In this document: one piece after another, positions 62,560-64,000 of the stretch | Layout: the number at the start of each line of letters is the position of its first letter | Position numbering within the stretch: the stretch's first letter is position 1 | NCBI RefSeq assembly: GCF_001662305.1 | Contig: NZ_BDEP01000011.1 | Location: forward strand, 1 to 64,000 | Length of the DNA stretch: 64,000 bases | Direction of reading: 5' to 3' | Origin: Halomonas caseinilytica | GTDB taxonomy: Bacteria > Pseudomonadota > Gammaproteobacteria > Pseudomonadales > Halomonadaceae | Notes under the pieces: model-generated | Told to the model about the DNA's origin: nothing | The model's input: the letters and a program-made list of their open reading frames with translations, nothing else | The model's database searches: none | Made by a program: the position numbers and the translations under genes

Positions 62560-64000
62560 TTATCTCCAAAGATTTCTATCTAATGCCTCAAAAACATTGT
62601 CTTCAAGGTATCTTGCGGCGACAAGCTCTTTCGAGGACAACTTAAAACTTTCCACAGAAGAGTGATGATAGCTCAGAAACTCCTCAACTCTTCTCCGAGC
62701 ATCCTCGGTAGTATAAACTAACCAGTCACTGGTATAAGTCTGATCTGCACCTTCCCAAGGCCACACCAGAGGGATACAGCCAGCCATCACTCCATCTGCA
62801 AGAGCATAGTGAAATGATTCATTTTCACTCGGAGAAAGTATAAAGTCCACCTTCTCATACCACCGCTCAACATCATTCCCCCAGCCATCGAATATCACAT
62901 AGCCTTTTAAACTAGGGGTTTCTTCAATTCTCTTATAAAGTTCCTTATAGTATTCAAGCTCTTTTCGCCTGCCAGGAGCATGCATAAAGGGAAGATCTTC
63001 GGGCCGATGCCCTTTACAATATAGCGTGGCTTCATGTCCACGCTCATTCAAGGTCTCAAGAAGGTCTAAGGCACGATCTAGCCGTTTAGTTGTTGGTACA
63101 ATCCCAACCATTCCTAGTGTAGGCTTTATATCTCCCCCTGAATTATAGAACCTATTTTTTCTAACGCCATTGGGGATAGTAACAACTTTCTCCACGGGCC
63201 ATCCAAATAACTCTACTGCTTTATCTCTAATTAAAGGCGAGACAAAAACAAAACTATCGACTTTTTCAGACTCAATCGAATGACCAAACTTTTCAGCCTT
63301 CTTCCTGACTTCTTGCGCATGAATTCTCACAAAAAGTTGGCTTTCTGCCTTTTTATTCTTGCTATGCCAAACTGCGTTTGCTAGGCCCCACTCACAGAGG
63401 ATATACTCGCCCCAACTTGAGTAATATTCACTGATATTCAAGCTAATATGTTTCCCCCATTCCCACGGATCAATGACTACCTGAGCCCCTTGACGACGCA
63501 AATGGGTCACATATGAATAGATGAATTTTAGATCATGGCCCGATATGACTATCCTCTTCCCCTCTAACCCCCTACCATTAGACTCATCAAGCTTTTCTCC
63601 CAATATATCTTTTTGGGCAGAAAAAGTGTACTTATTCACCACGCTTTCAGAAAGGGACTCGAGTTTTTCTTGAAACTCATTTCTCAGATTTTCGAAGCGT
63701 GAAATGATGTCAGCCACATCAGAGGCCTTATCAATTAAGAAAGGGTAATCATCTCCCAAGAATTCCTTGTTTATCTTTGATCCGTAAGCAACACAGGGCT
63801 GACCCAATGCAGCGGTTTCAATCAGCTTAGTAGAAAGCTCAAGTGTCGAATTTTCTAAATTGGGATCTCTATAACACCAAACCAAATCCATCTCAGCCAT
63901 CAATGAAATGGCTTTTTCTCGGGAAAGGTCTTCATAGACTTCAATAAAATCTTTCCTAAGAAGGGTTCTCATATTTTCTACAAAAGATGTCCCATCAACC
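62560..64000 (-). CDS. Glycosyltransferase, GT4-like, cut by the right edge
   Basis: The frame is open up to base 64000, so the 5' end is missing; the first Met in view at 63972 is internal. The visible ~480 residues begin with the end of one GT-B-like domain (STKLIETAALGQPCVAYGS) and continue with a complete GT4-type domain (IPNGVRKNRFY, GMVGIVPTTKRLDRAL, FILSPSENESFHYALADGVM). The protein is therefore likely a two-domain glycosyltransferase. A GT4 glutamate pair is visible in ENESFHYALADG. AT-rich, like the sulfotransferase that follows it. Confidence 0.8.
   Translation of the reverse strand, partial: VDGTSFVENMRTLLRKDFIEVYEDLSREKAISLMAEMDLVWCYRDPNLENSTLELSTKLIETAALGQPCVAYGSKINKEFLGDDYPFLIDKASDVADIISRFENLRNEFQEKLESLSESVVNKYTFSAQKDILGEKLDESNGRGLEGKRIVISGHDLKFIYSYVTHLRRQGAQVVIDPWEWGKHISLNISEYYSSWGEYILCEWGLANAVWHSKNKKAESQLFVRIHAQEVRKKAEKFGHSIESEKVDSFVFVSPLIRDKAVELFGWPVEKVVTIPNGVRKNRFYNSGGDIKPTLGMVGIVPTTKRLDRALDLLETLNERGHEATLYCKGHRPEDLPFMHAPGRRKELEYYKELYKRIEETPSLKGYVIFDGWGNDVERWYEKVDFILSPSENESFHYALADGVMAGCIPLVWPWEGADQTYTSDWLVYTTEDARRRVEEFLSYHHSSVESFKLSSKELVAARYLEDNVFEALDRNLWR

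Overview
The window looks like a stretch of a GC-rich gammaproteobacterial chromosome, most probably from Halomonas or a close relative. The basis is protein family content (RF3, a complete hmu haem locus with hemP, mntP behind a yybP-ykoY element, a BCCT carrier) and GC-rich codon use over the first 32 kb; no 16S or other marker is present, so the genus is an inference. The first ~50 bases match an Illumina Nextera adapter, so position 1 is probably a contig end and bases 1-49 are not biological.

Layout. (1) 0.2-5.4 kb: housekeeping and singletons: an acyl-CoA synthetase flanked by REP-like repeats, prfC, a lipoprotein, a GT32 glycosyltransferase and a tiny lipoprotein. (2) 5.5-11.7 kb: Fur-controlled haem uptake operon on the minus strand, hemP-hmuR-hmuS-hmuT-hmuU-hmuV, with a clear promoter and Fur box. 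(3) 12.0-26.4 kb: a tightly coupled six-gene plus-strand operon, kpsC-kpsS-SDR-LTA-synthase-like transferase-iterative type I PKS (KS-AT-DH-degenerate MT-ER-KR-ACP)-alpha-oxoamine synthase, closed by a hairpin. This is the most unusual system here. I read it as a pathway for a PKS-made, sphingoid-like aminolipid that receives a phosphoglycerol-type head group and then Kdo, that is, an alternative lipid anchor for a surface glycan. (4) 26.6-32.2 kb: BCCT transporter plus CocE/NonD hydrolase with a LysR regulator, then riboswitch-controlled mntP and a charged small lipoprotein. (5) 32.2-34.6 kb: an AT-rich gene-poor gap and a Hint-domain protein. (6) 34.7-64.0 kb: a long minus-strand surface polysaccharide locus.

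The polysaccharide locus runs from the right edge (cut gene) to about 35 kb. A strong sigma70-type promoter at 61350-61378 starts a large transcription unit: TPR-GT32, glmS, GT2, a coiled-coil protein with PDVA modules, GT4, rfbB-rfbD-rfbA-rfbC (dTDP-L-rhamnose), a HAD-associated protein, an RgpF-HAD fusion, an AT-rich island with five sulfotransferase-like genes and a GT61, a double GT2, a GT4 and a PhyH-like dioxygenase. A sixth sulfotransferase and another glycosyltransferase lie upstream of that promoter. The implied product is a rhamnose-containing, probably sulfated, exported polysaccharide. No Wzx/Wzy/Wza or ABC exporter genes and no PAPS-forming genes are in the window. The PagL-like lipid A deacylase at 34.7 kb also acts on the outer membrane surface.

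No tRNA, rRNA, CRISPR array, insertion sequence or phage gene was seen.
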